Source of the DNA: Marinobacter sediminum
GTDB lineage: Bacteria > Pseudomonadota > Gammaproteobacteria > Pseudomonadales > Oleiphilaceae
DNA length: 15,394 nucleotides
Reading direction: 5' to 3'
Assembly: GCF_023657445.1 (NCBI RefSeq)
Contig: NZ_JAGTWY010000002.1
Location: 1 to 15,394 of the forward strand
The translations under genes and the position numbers were made by a program. Every line of letters starts with the position of its first letter. Within the stretch, counting starts at the first letter, position 1. Shown one piece after another: positions 7,860-15,394 of this stretch. The notes under the pieces were generated by a model. That model was not told the DNA's origin and did not search any database. It saw only the letters and a list, made by a program, of their open reading frames with translations.

Positions 7860-10800
7860 ATGAAAGATTTGCTGAATCTTCTCAAGAGCCAGAACCAAAG
7901 CAAGGAATTTGATGCCATCCGAATCGGCCTGGCATCGCCTGACATGATTCGCTCGTGGTCTTTTGGCGAAGTGAAGAAGCCTGAGACCATTAATTACCGT
8001 ACCTTCAAGCCGGAGCGTGACGGTCTTTTCTGTGCCAAGATCTTCGGCCCGATCAAGGACTACGAGTGCTTGTGTGGCAAGTACAAGCGCCTCAAACATC
8101 GCGGTGTTATCTGCGAGAAGTGTGGCGTGGAAGTGGCACTGGCGAGTGTTCGCCGTGAGCGAATGGGCCACATTGAGCTGGCCAGTCCGGTCGCCCATAT
8201 CTGGTTTCTGAAATCACTGCCGTCCCGCATCGGTTTGATGTTGGACATGACCCTGCGCGATATCGAGCGCGTGTTGTACTTTGAATCGTTCATTGTGATC
8301 GATCCGGGTATGACCACGCTTGAGAGTGGTCAGCTGCTGAACGATGAGCAGTACTACGAGGCGCTGGAAGAGTTCGGTGACGAGTTCGATGCCCGTATGG
8401 GTGCCGAGGCCGTCAAGGAGCTGCTTGAGGGCATCGACCTGCAGGCCGAGGTGGATTCGCTGCGCGAGGAAATCCCGCAGACCAACTCTGAAACCAAAAT
8501 CAAGAAGTTCAGCAAGCGCCTGAAGATTCTTGAGGCCTTCCTCTACTCCGGCAACAAGCCGGGCGACATGGTCATGACCGTGCTGCCGGTTCTGCCGCCG
8601 GACTTGCGTCCGCTGGTACCGCTGGACGGTGGCCGTTTCGCGACTTCCGATCTCAACGACCTTTACCGTCGTGTGATCAACCGGAACAATCGCCTCAAGC
8701 GCCTGCTGGAGCTGAACGCTCCGGACATCATCGTGCGTAACGAGAAGCGGATGCTGCAGGAAGCTGTGGACGCATTGCTGGATAACGGTCGTCGCGGTCG
8801 CGCCATTACCGGAACCAACAAGCGTCCGCTGAAGTCTCTGGCTGACATGATCAAGGGTAAGCAGGGTCGTTTCCGTCAAAACCTGCTTGGTAAGCGTGTG
8901 GACTACTCCGGTCGTTCGGTGATTGTAGTGGGTCCGTACCTGCGTCTGCACCAGTGTGGTCTTCCCAAGAAGATGGCCCTGGAGCTGTTCAAGCCGTTTA
9001 TTTTCTCCAAGCTTGAGCACCGCGGTCTGGCAACCACGATCAAGGCCGCCAAGAAGATGGTCGAACGTGAGGAAGGCGTTGTCTGGGACATCCTCGACGA
9101 AGTCATCCGCGAGCATCCGATCATGCTGAACCGTGCGCCGACCCTGCACCGTTTGGGTATCCAGGCGTTCGAGCCGGTATTGATTGAAGGCAAGGCTATC
9201 CAGTTGCACCCCTTGGTGTGTGCGGCGTACAACGCCGACTTCGACGGTGACCAGATGGCGGTACACGTGCCGCTGACACTGGAAGCCCAGCTCGAAGCCC
9301 GTGCGTTGATGATGTCTACCAACAACGTACTGTCGCCGGCGAATGGTGAGCCCATCATCGTACCGTCGCAGGACGTGGTTCTGGGTCTGTATTACATGAC
9401 CCGTGAGCGTAAAAATGCGGTTGGTGAGGGCATGACCTTCGCGGACGTGAAAGAGGCGCATCGCGCCTACGGTGCTGGCAAGGTTGACCTCCAGGCACGC
9501 GTCAAGGTGCGGGTCAAGGAAGTAGCCATTGCTGAAGATGGTTCTCGCTCCGAAGCGTACAACATTGTTGATACCACGGTCGGCCGTGCCCTGTTGTTTG
9601 ATATCGTGCCCGATGGCCTCTCCTTCGAGCTGGTCAACAAGCCGATGGTCAAGAAGGCAATTTCGAACCTCATCAACACCTGTTATCGCGATGCCGGTTT
9701 GAAAGACACGGTTATCTTCGCGGATCAGCTCATGTACATGGGTTATCACTATGCGACGGTATCCGGTATCTCCATCGGCTTTAACGATTTCGAGATCCCC
9801 CCTGAGAAGTACGAGCTGGTTGATGCCGCTTCCCAGGAAGTGAAGGACATCGAAACTCAGTACGCGTCCGGTCTGCTGACCCAGGGCGAAAAGTACAACA
9901 AGGTCATCGACATCTGGTCCCGCGCCAACGACAAGGTCTCCAAGGCCATGATGGAGCGTCTGTCGAAAGAGCAGGTTGTTGGCCCGGATGGTCAACCTGT
10001 GAAGGGCGAAGATGGCGAATACCTGATGCAGGAGTCGTTCAACTCTGTCTACATGATGGCGGATTCCGGCGCCCGGGGTTCTGCGGCACAGATTCGTCAG
10101 CTCGCCGGTATGCGTGGTCTGATGGCCAAACCGGACGGTTCGATCATCGAGACGCCAATCACGGCGAACTTCCGTGAAGGTCTGAACGTACTTCAGTACT
10201 TCATCTCGACTCATGGTGCTCGTAAAGGTCTGGCGGATACCGCTCTGAAGACGGCTAACTCAGGTTACCTGACCCGTCGTCTGGTTGACGTGTCTCAGGA
10301 TCTGGTTGTAACCGAGGAAGACTGTGGCACCGATGAAGGCCTGCTGATGACGCCGCACATCGAAGGTGGCGACGTTGTTGTGCCGCTGGGTGATCGTGTT
10401 CTGGGTCGTGTAACTGCCCGTGATGCCTTTACGCCGACCGACAAGGACAACGCCGTTGTTTCAGCCGGTACGCTGCTTGATGAGAAAACCATCGAGACGC
10501 TGGAGCGCGCGGGTGTGGACGAAGTCTGGGTTCGCTCTGCGATTACCTGTGAAACCCGTCATGGCATCTGTTCCAAGTGTTACGGCCGTGATCTGGCCCG
10601 TGGTCATCAGGTTAACGTTGGTGAAGCTGTTGGCGTTATCGCGGCTCAGTCCATCGGTGAGCCGGGTACCCAGCTTACGATGCGTACCTTCCACATTGGT
10701 GGTGCAGCCAGCCGGGCGTCTGCTGTCGATAACATCCAGGTCAAGCACGGCGGTACGGTACGCCTGCACAACCTGAAGTCTATTGAAAAGACTGACGGCT

Positions 10801-12074
10801 CCCTGGTTGTTATTTCCCGTTCCTCCGCGCTGGCGATTGCCGACGAGCAGGGCCGTGAGCGTGAGTGGTACAAACTGCCCTACGGTGCTGTTCTGTCTGT
10901 GAAGCATGGCGATGCCGTGGAAGCTGGCGTTGTTGTGGCGAAGTGGGATCCGCATACCCACCCGATTATCGCCGAGGCCGAAGGTACCGCGAAGTTCGTC
11001 AACATGGATCAGGGCATCACTGTCCGGACCCAGACCGACGAGCTTACCGGCCTGTCCACCATGGAGGTTATCGATCCGAAGGAGCGTCCGGCGGCTGGTA
11101 AGGATATCCGTCCGGCGATCCAGATTCAGGATTCCAGTGGCAACGATGTAGAGCTGCCAGGTGGTGGTGCTGCGATCTTCTTCCTGCCGGCCAACGCACT
11201 GGTCACCATGGCCAACGGCGCCCGGATTGAGCTGGGTGACGTAGTTGCCCGGATTCCGCAGGAAAGCTCGAAGACCCGTGACATTACTGGTGGTCTGCCG
11301 CGGGTTGCCGACCTGTTCGAGGCCCGTCGCCCGAAAGAGTCGTCCATCCTGGCGGAAATCAGTGGCATGGTGTCCTTCGGTAAAGAAACCAAAGGCAAGA
11401 AGCGTCTGGTTATTACGCCGAAAGATGCTGATGCCTATGAGGTTCTGATTCCGAAGCATCGCCAGCTCAACGTATTCGAAGGTGAAACGGTTGAGAAGGG
11501 TGAGGTGATCTCGGACGGTCCGTCCAATCCGCACGACATTCTGCGTCTGCTGGGTGTGGTCGAGCTGGCCAAGTACATCACCAACGAAATCCAGGACGTG
11601 TATCGTCTGCAGGGTGTTGTTATCAACGATAAACACATTGAGGTTATCGTTCGTCAGATGCTGCGGAAGGTTGAAATTAACGATCCCGGCGAAACGACAC
11701 TGCTGTCTGGCGACCAGGTGGAAATCACCCAGGTTCTGGAAGAAAACGAGACCGCGAACGCAGCGGACAAAGAACCGGCACGGTTCGATCGTCTGCTGTT
11801 GGGTATCACCAAAGCCTCCCTGGCAACTGAGTCGTTCATCTCTGCGGCTTCGTTCCAGGAGACTACCCGCGTACTCACCGAAGGTGCAGTTACCGGTAAG
11901 CGTGACTACCTGCGCGGTCTGAAAGAAAACGTTGTGGTTGGTCGACTGATTCCTGCGGGTACCGGTCTGGCCTATCACAGTGAGCGTCGCCGCAAGCGCG
12001 AACTGGAAGCCCAGGGCGTGACTGCTGCCGACGTGGAAGAAGCACTGAGCGCGGAGCTCAACCGCGAAAGCTGA
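7860..12074 (+). CDS. rpoC: DNA-directed RNA polymerase subunit beta'
   Basis: A 1404-residue protein (E. coli 1407), the largest RNA polymerase subunit, carrying the catalytic Mg and the clamp. The N-terminal zinc site has Cys70, Cys72, Cys85 and Cys88, numbered as in E. coli. The catalytic loop NADFDGDQM spans 458-466, with Asp460, Asp462 and Asp464 holding Mg. The second zinc site has Cys822, Cys897, Cys904 and Cys907, in the [13 protein letters not shown] context. The trigger loop region follows with TMRTFHIGG (Met941, Arg942, His945), then the large insertion typical of gammaproteobacterial beta', and the C-terminal part ends at residue 1404. GGAG at 7847-7850 precedes the ATG by 9 nt. 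It is the last gene before the complex spacer leading to the str operon. Confidence 0.99.
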   Translation: MKDLLNLLKSQNQSKEFDAIRIGLASPDMIRSWSFGEVKKPETINYRTFKPERDGLFCAKIFGPIKDYECLCGKYKRLKHRGVICEKCGVEVALASVRRERMGHIELASPVAHIWFLKSLPSRIGLMLDMTLRDIERVLYFESFIVIDPGMTTLESGQLLNDEQYYEALEEFGDEFDARMGAEAVKELLEGIDLQAEVDSLREEIPQTNSETKIKKFSKRLKILEAFLYSGNKPGDMVMTVLPVLPPDLRPLVPLDGGRFATSDLNDLYRRVINRNNRLKRLLELNAPDIIVRNEKRMLQEAVDALLDNGRRGRAITGTNKRPLKSLADMIKGKQGRFRQNLLGKRVDYSGRSVIVVGPYLRLHQCGLPKKMALELFKPFIFSKLEHRGLATTIKAAKKMVEREEGVVWDILDEVIREHPIMLNRAPTLHRLGIQAFEPVLIEGKAIQLHPLVCAAYNADFDGDQMAVHVPLTLEAQLEARALMMSTNNVLSPANGEPIIVPSQDVVLGLYYMTRERKNAVGEGMTFADVKEAHRAYGAGKVDLQARVKVRVKEVAIAEDGSRSEAYNIVDTTVGRALLFDIVPDGLSFELVNKPMVKKAISNLINTCYRDAGLKDTVIFADQLMYMGYHYATVSGISIGFNDFEIPPEKYELVDAASQEVKDIETQYASGLLTQGEKYNKVIDIWSRANDKVSKAMMERLSKEQVVGPDGQPVKGEDGEYLMQESFNSVYMMADSGARGSAAQIRQLAGMRGLMAKPDGSIIETPITANFREGLNVLQYFISTHGARKGLADTALKTANSGYLTRRLVDVSQDLVVTEEDCGTDEGLLMTPHIEGGDVVVPLGDRVLGRVTARDAFTPTDKDNAVVSAGTLLDEKTIETLERAGVDEVWVRSAITCETRHGICSKCYGRDLARGHQVNVGEAVGVIAAQSIGEPGTQLTMRTFHIGGAASRASAVDNIQVKHGGTVRLHNLKSIEKTDGSLVVISRSSALAIADEQGREREWYKLPYGAVLSVKHGDAVEAGVVVAKWDPHTHPIIAEAEGTAKFVNMDQGITVRTQTDELTGLSTMEVIDPKERPAAGKDIRPAIQIQDSSGNDVELPGGGAAIFFLPANALVTMANGARIELGDVVARIPQESSKTRDITGGLPRVADLFEARRPKESSILAEISGMVSFGKETKGKKRLVITPKDADAYEVLIPKHRQLNVFEGETVEKGEVISDGPSNPHDILRLLGVVELAKYITNEIQDVYRLQGVVINDKHIEVIVRQMLRKVEINDPGETTLLSGDQVEITQVLEENETANAADKEPARFDRLLLGITKASLATESFISAASFQETTRVLTEGAVTGKRDYLRGLKENVVVGRLIPAGTGLAYHSERRRKRELEAQGVTAADVEEALSAELNRES

Positions 12075-12087
12075 GTTGAGCCGGCGT

Positions 12088-12122
12088 ACCATCTCCGGGT
12101 AGTTACCTACCCGTGAGGTGGT
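12088..12122 (+). repeat. Long hairpin just after rpoC
   Basis: ACCATCTC (12088-12095) and CGGGTAG (12096-12102) pair with CTACCCG (12107-12113) and GAGGTGGT (12115-12122), leaving T12114 bulged and a TTAC loop. That is 15 bp with one T-G pair, starting 14 nt after the rpoC stop. It is followed by TAAAAAGAG rather than a T run, so it is not a standard intrinsic terminator. Transcript 3'-end protection is a possible role. Confidence 0.65.
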
Positions 12123-12141
12123 TAAAAAGAGACCAGTCATC

Positions 12142-12170
12142 TTGACTGTCCAGGGGCGCAGGCTTACACT
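12142..12170 (+). promoter_or_regulatory. Candidate str operon promoter (sigma70 type)
   Basis: TTGACT (12142-12147) and TACACT (12165-12170) are separated by exactly 17 nt, matching the sigma70 consensus at five of six and four of six positions. The bases after the -10 (TGCGTCCC) form a GC-rich discriminator, as seen in promoters under stringent control. Transcription would start near 12177, giving a leader of about 65 nt before rpsL. The spacer and -10 also form part of a terminator-like hairpin, so the promoter match may be partly fortuitous. Confidence 0.55.
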
Positions 12171-12187
12171 TGCGTCCCTTAAATTTT
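12152..12187 (+). terminator. Probable rpoBC terminator overlapping the promoter
   Basis: AGGGGCGCAGG (12152-12162) pairs with CTTGCGTCCCT (12169-12179) in an 11-bp stem with two G-T pairs and loop CTTACA, followed by the AT-rich tract TTAAATTTT with an imperfect T run. As RNA read from rpoC this is a plausible intrinsic terminator. The same DNA contains the spacer and -10 of the candidate str promoter. Confidence 0.55.
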
Positions 12188-12207
12188 ACCCCCTGCATAG
12201 GGGGTAA
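12186..12207 (+). repeat. Perfect hairpin in the rpsL leader
   Basis: TTACCCCCT (12186-12194) and AGGGGGTAA (12199-12207) are perfect 9-bp inverted arms around GCAT. If transcription starts near 12177, this hairpin lies about 9 nt from the 5' end of the str mRNA and 21 nt before the rpsL Shine-Dalgarno. It may stabilise the mRNA 5' end or act as a second termination hairpin; no adequate T run follows it. Confidence 0.6.
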
Positions 12208-12241
12208 GTTTCATTGATATGGTTTTTTGGAGTTTGCTTAC

Positions 12242-12616
12242 ATGGCAACGATTAATCAGTTGGTGCGTAAGCCTCGTAAGCGCAAGGTAGCCAAGAGCGA
12301 TGTTCCTGCTCTCCAGGCCTGCCCTCAGCGCCGTGGTGTGTGCACTCGTGTATATACCACAACGCCGAAGAAGCCGAACTCAGCACTGCGTAAAGTGTGC
12401 CGTGTTCGTCTGACCAACGGCTACGAGGTTTCCTCTTACATTGGTGGTGAAGGTCACAACCTTCAGGAGCACAGTGTTGTGCTTATCCGTGGCGGTCGAG
12501 TAAAAGACCTTCCGGGTGTGCGCTATCACACTGTTCGCGGAACGCTGGACACCCAGGGTGTGCAGAACCGTAAGCAGGGCCGCTCCAAGTACGGTACAAA
12601 ACGACCCAAGTCCTGA
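12242..12616 (+). CDS. rpsL: 30S ribosomal protein S12
   Basis: A 124-residue protein, the same length as E. coli S12, at the decoding centre where it monitors codon-anticodon pairing. [15 protein letters not shown] opens the protein. [14 protein letters not shown] (39-52) includes Lys43, and [13 protein letters not shown] (84-96) includes Lys88 and Asp89, the residue methylthiolated in other bacteria. Lys43 and Lys88 are the positions changed in streptomycin resistance, and both are wild type here. The ATG at 12242 is chosen over the one at 12227 because GGAG (12229-12232) stands 9 nt before it and the family starts with MATINQ. It is the first gene of the str operon. Confidence 0.99.
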   Translation: MATINQLVRKPRKRKVAKSDVPALQACPQRRGVCTRVYTTTPKKPNSALRKVCRVRLTNGYEVSSYIGGEGHNLQEHSVVLIRGGRVKDLPGVRYHTVRGTLDTQGVQNRKQGRSKYGTKRPKS

Positions 12617-12668
12617 TGTCCCAAGAGGGTGTCTTTTATCGTTGCTTGTTAGAACGGTAAGAGTAAGG

Positions 12669-12692
12669 CTGAGTAGCAATTTGCTATCTCAG
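12669..12692 (+). promoter_or_regulatory. Candidate S7 operator in the rpsL-rpsG spacer
   Basis: In the 115-nt rpsL-rpsG gap, CTGAG (12669-12673) and TAGC (12674-12677) pair with GCTA (12683-12686) and CTCAG (12688-12692), with T12687 bulged and loop AATTT. In E. coli, S7 binds the rpsL-rpsG intercistronic RNA and represses S7 and EF-G translation, so an RNA element is expected here. The match is by position and by the presence of a bulged stem, not by a checked motif. Confidence 0.4.
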
Positions 12693-12731
12693 GGGTTCCT
12701 GAAGACCTTTTAAATATATAAGGGCTTATCG

Positions 12732-13202
12732 ATGCCTAGAAGAAGAGTTGCAGCAAAACGGGAAATTATCCCGGATCCTAAGTTCGGCAGTGCACGCCTT
12801 GCCAAGTTCATCAATCACGTGATGGAAAGCGGCAAGAAATCCGTTGCAGAGCGCATTGTTTATGGCGCGCTCGATATCGTTGCCGACAAATCCAAAGAAG
12901 AGCCGATCGACATGTTCGAAAAGGCCCTGGAAAACATCCAGCCGATGGTTGAGGTTAAGTCCCGTCGTGTGGGTGGTGCTACATACCAGGTGCCGGTAGA
13001 AGTACGGCCTTCCCGTCAAAACGCGCTGGCAATGCGCTGGCTCGTAGAATTCTCACGGAAGCGTGGTGAAAAGTCCATGGCACAGCGTCTGGCAGGTGAG
13101 ATCCTGGATGCCGCTGATAGCAAGGGCTCCGCTGTTAAGAAGCGCGAAGACGTTCATCGCATGGCAGAAGCCAACAAGGCGTTCTCTCACTTCCGTTTCT
13201 AA
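12732..13202 (+). CDS. rpsG: 30S ribosomal protein S7
   Basis: A 156-residue protein that nucleates assembly of the 30S head by binding the 3' major domain of 16S rRNA, and lies at the E site. It begins [20 protein letters not shown], with [21 protein letters not shown] (26-46), [20 protein letters not shown] (69-88) and [15 protein letters not shown] (90-104), all family blocks. The basic tail [21 protein letters not shown] ends the protein. AAGGG (12720-12724) precedes the ATG by 7 nt. The length equals the short form found in most bacteria, without the C-terminal extension of E. coli K-12. fusA starts 19 nt after its stop, consistent with coupled translation. Confidence 0.99.
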   Translation: MPRRRVAAKREIIPDPKFGSARLAKFINHVMESGKKSVAERIVYGALDIVADKSKEEPIDMFEKALENIQPMVEVKSRRVGGATYQVPVEVRPSRQNALAMRWLVEFSRKRGEKSMAQRLAGEILDAADSKGSAVKKREDVHRMAEANKAFSHFRF

Positions 13203-13220
13203 TAAGCCGAGGTTTATACA

Positions 13221-15326
13221 GTGGCACGCAAGACTCCGATCAAGAGATATAGAAATATTGGTATTTGTGCGCACGTTGATGCGGGCAAAACCACGACCAC
13301 CGAGCGGGTCCTGTTTTACACAGGGATTTCCCACAAAATCGGTGAGGTTCATGACGGTGCGGCTACCATGGACTGGATGGAGCAGGAGCAGGAGCGTGGT
13401 ATCACCATTACCTCCGCTGCGACTACCTGTTTCTGGCAGGGCATGGACAAGCAGTATCCGGAGCACCGGATCAACATCATCGACACCCCGGGCCACGTTG
13501 ACTTTACCATCGAGGTAGAGCGTTCACTGCGTGTTCTGGATGGTGCCGTTGTTGTTTTCTGTGGTTCCTCCGGTGTTGAGCCGCAGTCAGAAACTGTATG
13601 GCGTCAGGCCAACAAGTACGAAGTACCCCGCATGGTGTTCGTCAACAAGATGGACCGTGCCGGTGCTAACTTCCTGCGTGTTGTTGACCAGATCAAAAAT
13701 CGCCTGGGCGCAAACGCTGTTCCCGTTCAGCTGCCGATCGGTGCCGAAGACAATTTCGCCGGCATTATCGATCTGATTCGTAACAAGGCGATCTACTGGA
13801 ACGAAGACGACGCAGGTGCGACCTACGACGAGCGCGAAGTTCCGGAAGAAATGGTTGAAGAAGTGGCCATGTATCGTGAGCAGATGGTGGAAGCCGCTGC
13901 GGAAGCGAACGAAGAGCTGATGGAGCGCTACCTGGACGAAGGCGAGTTGAGCATCGAAGACATCAAGAAAGGTCTGCGTATGCGTACGCTGGCTAACGAG
14001 ATTGTCGTCGCGACTTGTGGCTCCGCGTTCAAAAACAAGGGTGTTCAGGCTGTACTGGACTCTGTTATCGAATTCCTGCCTGCGCCTGACGAAGTTAAGG
14101 CGATTCGTGGCGAGATCGATGAAGACGGTACCGAAGAAACCCGTCAGGCTGACGATGACGCGCCATTCGCAGCGCTTGCGTTCAAGATTGCTACCGACCC
14201 GTTCGTTGGTACTCTGACGTTCTTCCGTGTTTACTCTGGCAAGCTGGAGTCCGGTAACGCGGTGTATAACTCCGTCAAAGGCAAAAAGGAGCGTGTCGGC
14301 CGTATGGTCCAGATGCACTCCAAGGATCGTCAGGAGATCAAGGAAGTTCTTGCAGGTGATATTGCCGCGGCAATCGGCCTGAAGAACGTCACTACGGGCG
14401 ATACTTTGTGCGACGAGAATAACAAGATCATTCTCGAGCGTATGGAATTCCCGGAGCCGGTTATCTCTGTGGCGGTAGAGCCGAAGTCCAAGGCTGACCA
14501 GGAAAAGATGGGCGTTGCGTTGGGCAAGCTGGCTCAGGAAGACCCGTCGTTCCGTGTTCGGACCGATGAAGAATCGGGTCAGACCATCATTTCCGGTATG
14601 GGCGAGTTGCACCTCGACATCATCGTTGACCGCATGCGTCGCGAGTTCAAGGTCGATGCCAATATCGGTAAGCCGCAGGTTGCGTATCGCGAACGCATTC
14701 GCAAGCCTGTAGACGTTGAAGGCAAGTTTGTTCGCCAGTCAGGCGGTCGTGGTCAGTACGGTCACGTCAAGATCAAGCTTGAGCCGCTGCCTCTGGATGA
14801 GGAAGATGGCGAAAACTTTATCTTCGTGAACGAGATTGTTGGTGGTGTGGTTCCCAAGGAATACATCCCGGCAGTTCAGCAGGGTATTGAAGAGCAGATG
14901 CAGAACGGCTGTCTGGCTGGTTATCCGCTGCTGCGTATCAAGGCGACCCTGTACGACGGTTCCTATCACGACGTCGACTCCAACGAAATGGCCTTTAAGG
15001 TGGCCGGTTCCATGGCGATGAAGAAGGGCGCCCTCGAAGCGAGCCCTGCATTGCTTGAGCCGATCATGCGAGTTGAGGTAGTGACTCCGGAAGACTACAT
15101 GGGTGATGTTGTCGGCGACCTTAACCGTCGTCGCGGTGTCATTCAGGGCATGGAAGAGGGACCTGCTGGCAAGGTCATCCGTGCAGAGGTTCCGTTGTCG
15201 GAAATGTTCGGTTACGCCACCGATCTGCGTTCTGCAACGCAAGGCCGGGCGTCATATGCGATGGAGTTTTCTGGCTATTCAGAGGCGCCTTCGAACATTG
15301 CCGAAGCGATCATTAAAAAGGGTTGA
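13221..15326 (+). CDS. fusA: Translation elongation factor G
   Basis: A 701-residue GTPase (E. coli 704) that drives translocation of tRNA and mRNA and, with RRF, ribosome recycling. The G domain has AHVDAGKT (17-24, P loop), RGITIT in switch I, DTPGH (88-92) and NKMD (142-145). Domain II lies around residues 300-400, with [20 protein letters not shown]. Domain IV carries [10 protein letters not shown] (507-516) and SYHDVDS, with His583 at the tip that enters the decoding site, numbered as in E. coli. The tail is the domain V fold ending in AIIKKG. Translation starts at GTG with GAGG (13209-13212) 8 nt upstream. The sequence reads as a canonical translocase rather than a specialised paralogue. 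Confidence 0.99.
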   Translation: MARKTPIKRYRNIGICAHVDAGKTTTTERVLFYTGISHKIGEVHDGAATMDWMEQEQERGITITSAATTCFWQGMDKQYPEHRINIIDTPGHVDFTIEVERSLRVLDGAVVVFCGSSGVEPQSETVWRQANKYEVPRMVFVNKMDRAGANFLRVVDQIKNRLGANAVPVQLPIGAEDNFAGIIDLIRNKAIYWNEDDAGATYDEREVPEEMVEEVAMYREQMVEAAAEANEELMERYLDEGELSIEDIKKGLRMRTLANEIVVATCGSAFKNKGVQAVLDSVIEFLPAPDEVKAIRGEIDEDGTEETRQADDDAPFAALAFKIATDPFVGTLTFFRVYSGKLESGNAVYNSVKGKKERVGRMVQMHSKDRQEIKEVLAGDIAAAIGLKNVTTGDTLCDENNKIILERMEFPEPVISVAVEPKSKADQEKMGVALGKLAQEDPSFRVRTDEESGQTIISGMGELHLDIIVDRMRREFKVDANIGKPQVAYRERIRKPVDVEGKFVRQSGGRGQYGHVKIKLEPLPLDEEDGENFIFVNEIVGGVVPKEYIPAVQQGIEEQMQNGCLAGYPLLRIKATLYDGSYHDVDSNEMAFKVAGSMAMKKGALEASPALLEPIMRVEVVTPEDYMGDVVGDLNRRRGVIQGMEEGPAGKVIRAEVPLSEMFGYATDLRSATQGRASYAMEFSGYSEAPSNIAEAIIKKG

Positions 15327-15361
15327 TTCCCAGGACTTAAGAAACAGGAAGAGGTGTAACC

Positions 15362-15394
15362 GTGGGTAAAGAGAAATTTGACCGTAGTAAACCG
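15362..15394 (+). CDS. tuf: Elongation factor Tu, 5' end only (partial)
   Basis: Eleven codons run to the window edge: GTG start, then GKEKFDRSKP, which matches the EF-Tu opening (E. coli SKEKFERTKP). GAGG (15351-15354) lies 7 nt before the GTG. The position 35 nt after fusA is where tuf sits in the str operon of this group. EF-Tu delivers aminoacyl-tRNA to the ribosome. The defining GTP-binding motifs lie beyond the window, so the call rests on the N-terminus and context. Confidence 0.88.
   Translation, partial: MGKEKFDRSKP

Noticed and set aside
8214..10214. A 666-codon open frame on the minus strand opposite rpoC (and similar ones at 10461-12140 and 6473-7693).
   Set aside because: They lie wholly or almost wholly opposite rpoC or rpoB, encode no recognisable domain, and are explained by strong codon bias in the sense genes, which removes stop codons from the antisense frame.

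Overview
This window is a stretch of the core transcription and translation gene cluster of a gammaproteobacterium. All genes are on the + strand, in this order: trpT (tRNA-Trp), secE, nusG, rplK, rplA, rplJ, rplL, rpoB, rpoC, rpsL, rpsG, fusA, and the first 11 codons of tuf. Gene order, protein lengths and residue-level matches to the E. coli proteins (RpoC zinc and Mg residues, RpsL Lys43/Lys88, EF-G His583) support this assignment. The base composition is moderately GC-rich, and the protein sequences look to me like Marinobacter or a close marine relative. That genus call is an impression from memory, not a search result.

Layout. Positions 1-36 hold no recognisable element. A tRNA-Trp with encoded CCA (37-112) is followed by secE (Sec translocon) and nusG (elongation factor), which ends at a clear intrinsic terminator (1079-1111). 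rplK and rplA (L11, L1) follow, preceded by a candidate L1 translational operator. A 220-nt structured leader of the L10-leader type precedes rplJ and rplL (L10, L7/L12). A 241-nt spacer with an 11-bp attenuator-type hairpin and further hairpins leads to rpoB and rpoC (RNA polymerase beta and beta'), which are separated by a short spacer with one GC-rich hairpin. The 167-nt rpoC-rpsL spacer carries four inverted repeats, one of them terminator-like and interlocked with a good sigma70-type promoter. This is where the str operon (rpsL, rpsG, fusA, tuf) should begin. The rpsL-rpsG spacer holds a hairpin that may be the S7 operator.

How it works together. The genes make the ribosomal stalk and stalk base (L1, L10, L11, L7/L12), two small-subunit proteins (S12, S7), the elongation factors that use the stalk (EF-G, EF-Tu), the two large RNA polymerase subunits, NusG, and SecE. 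In E. coli such clusters are balanced by growth-rate and stringent control of promoters, by translational feedback from L1, L10-(L12)4 and S7, and by partial attenuation before rpoB. Candidate RNA elements for each of these are visible here.

I found no mobile element, CRISPR array, phage gene, accessory island or unexplained protein-coding gene, and no previously undescribed system. The parts worth a second look are the intergenic RNA/DNA structures, above all at the rpoC-rpsL and rplL-rpoB junctions.
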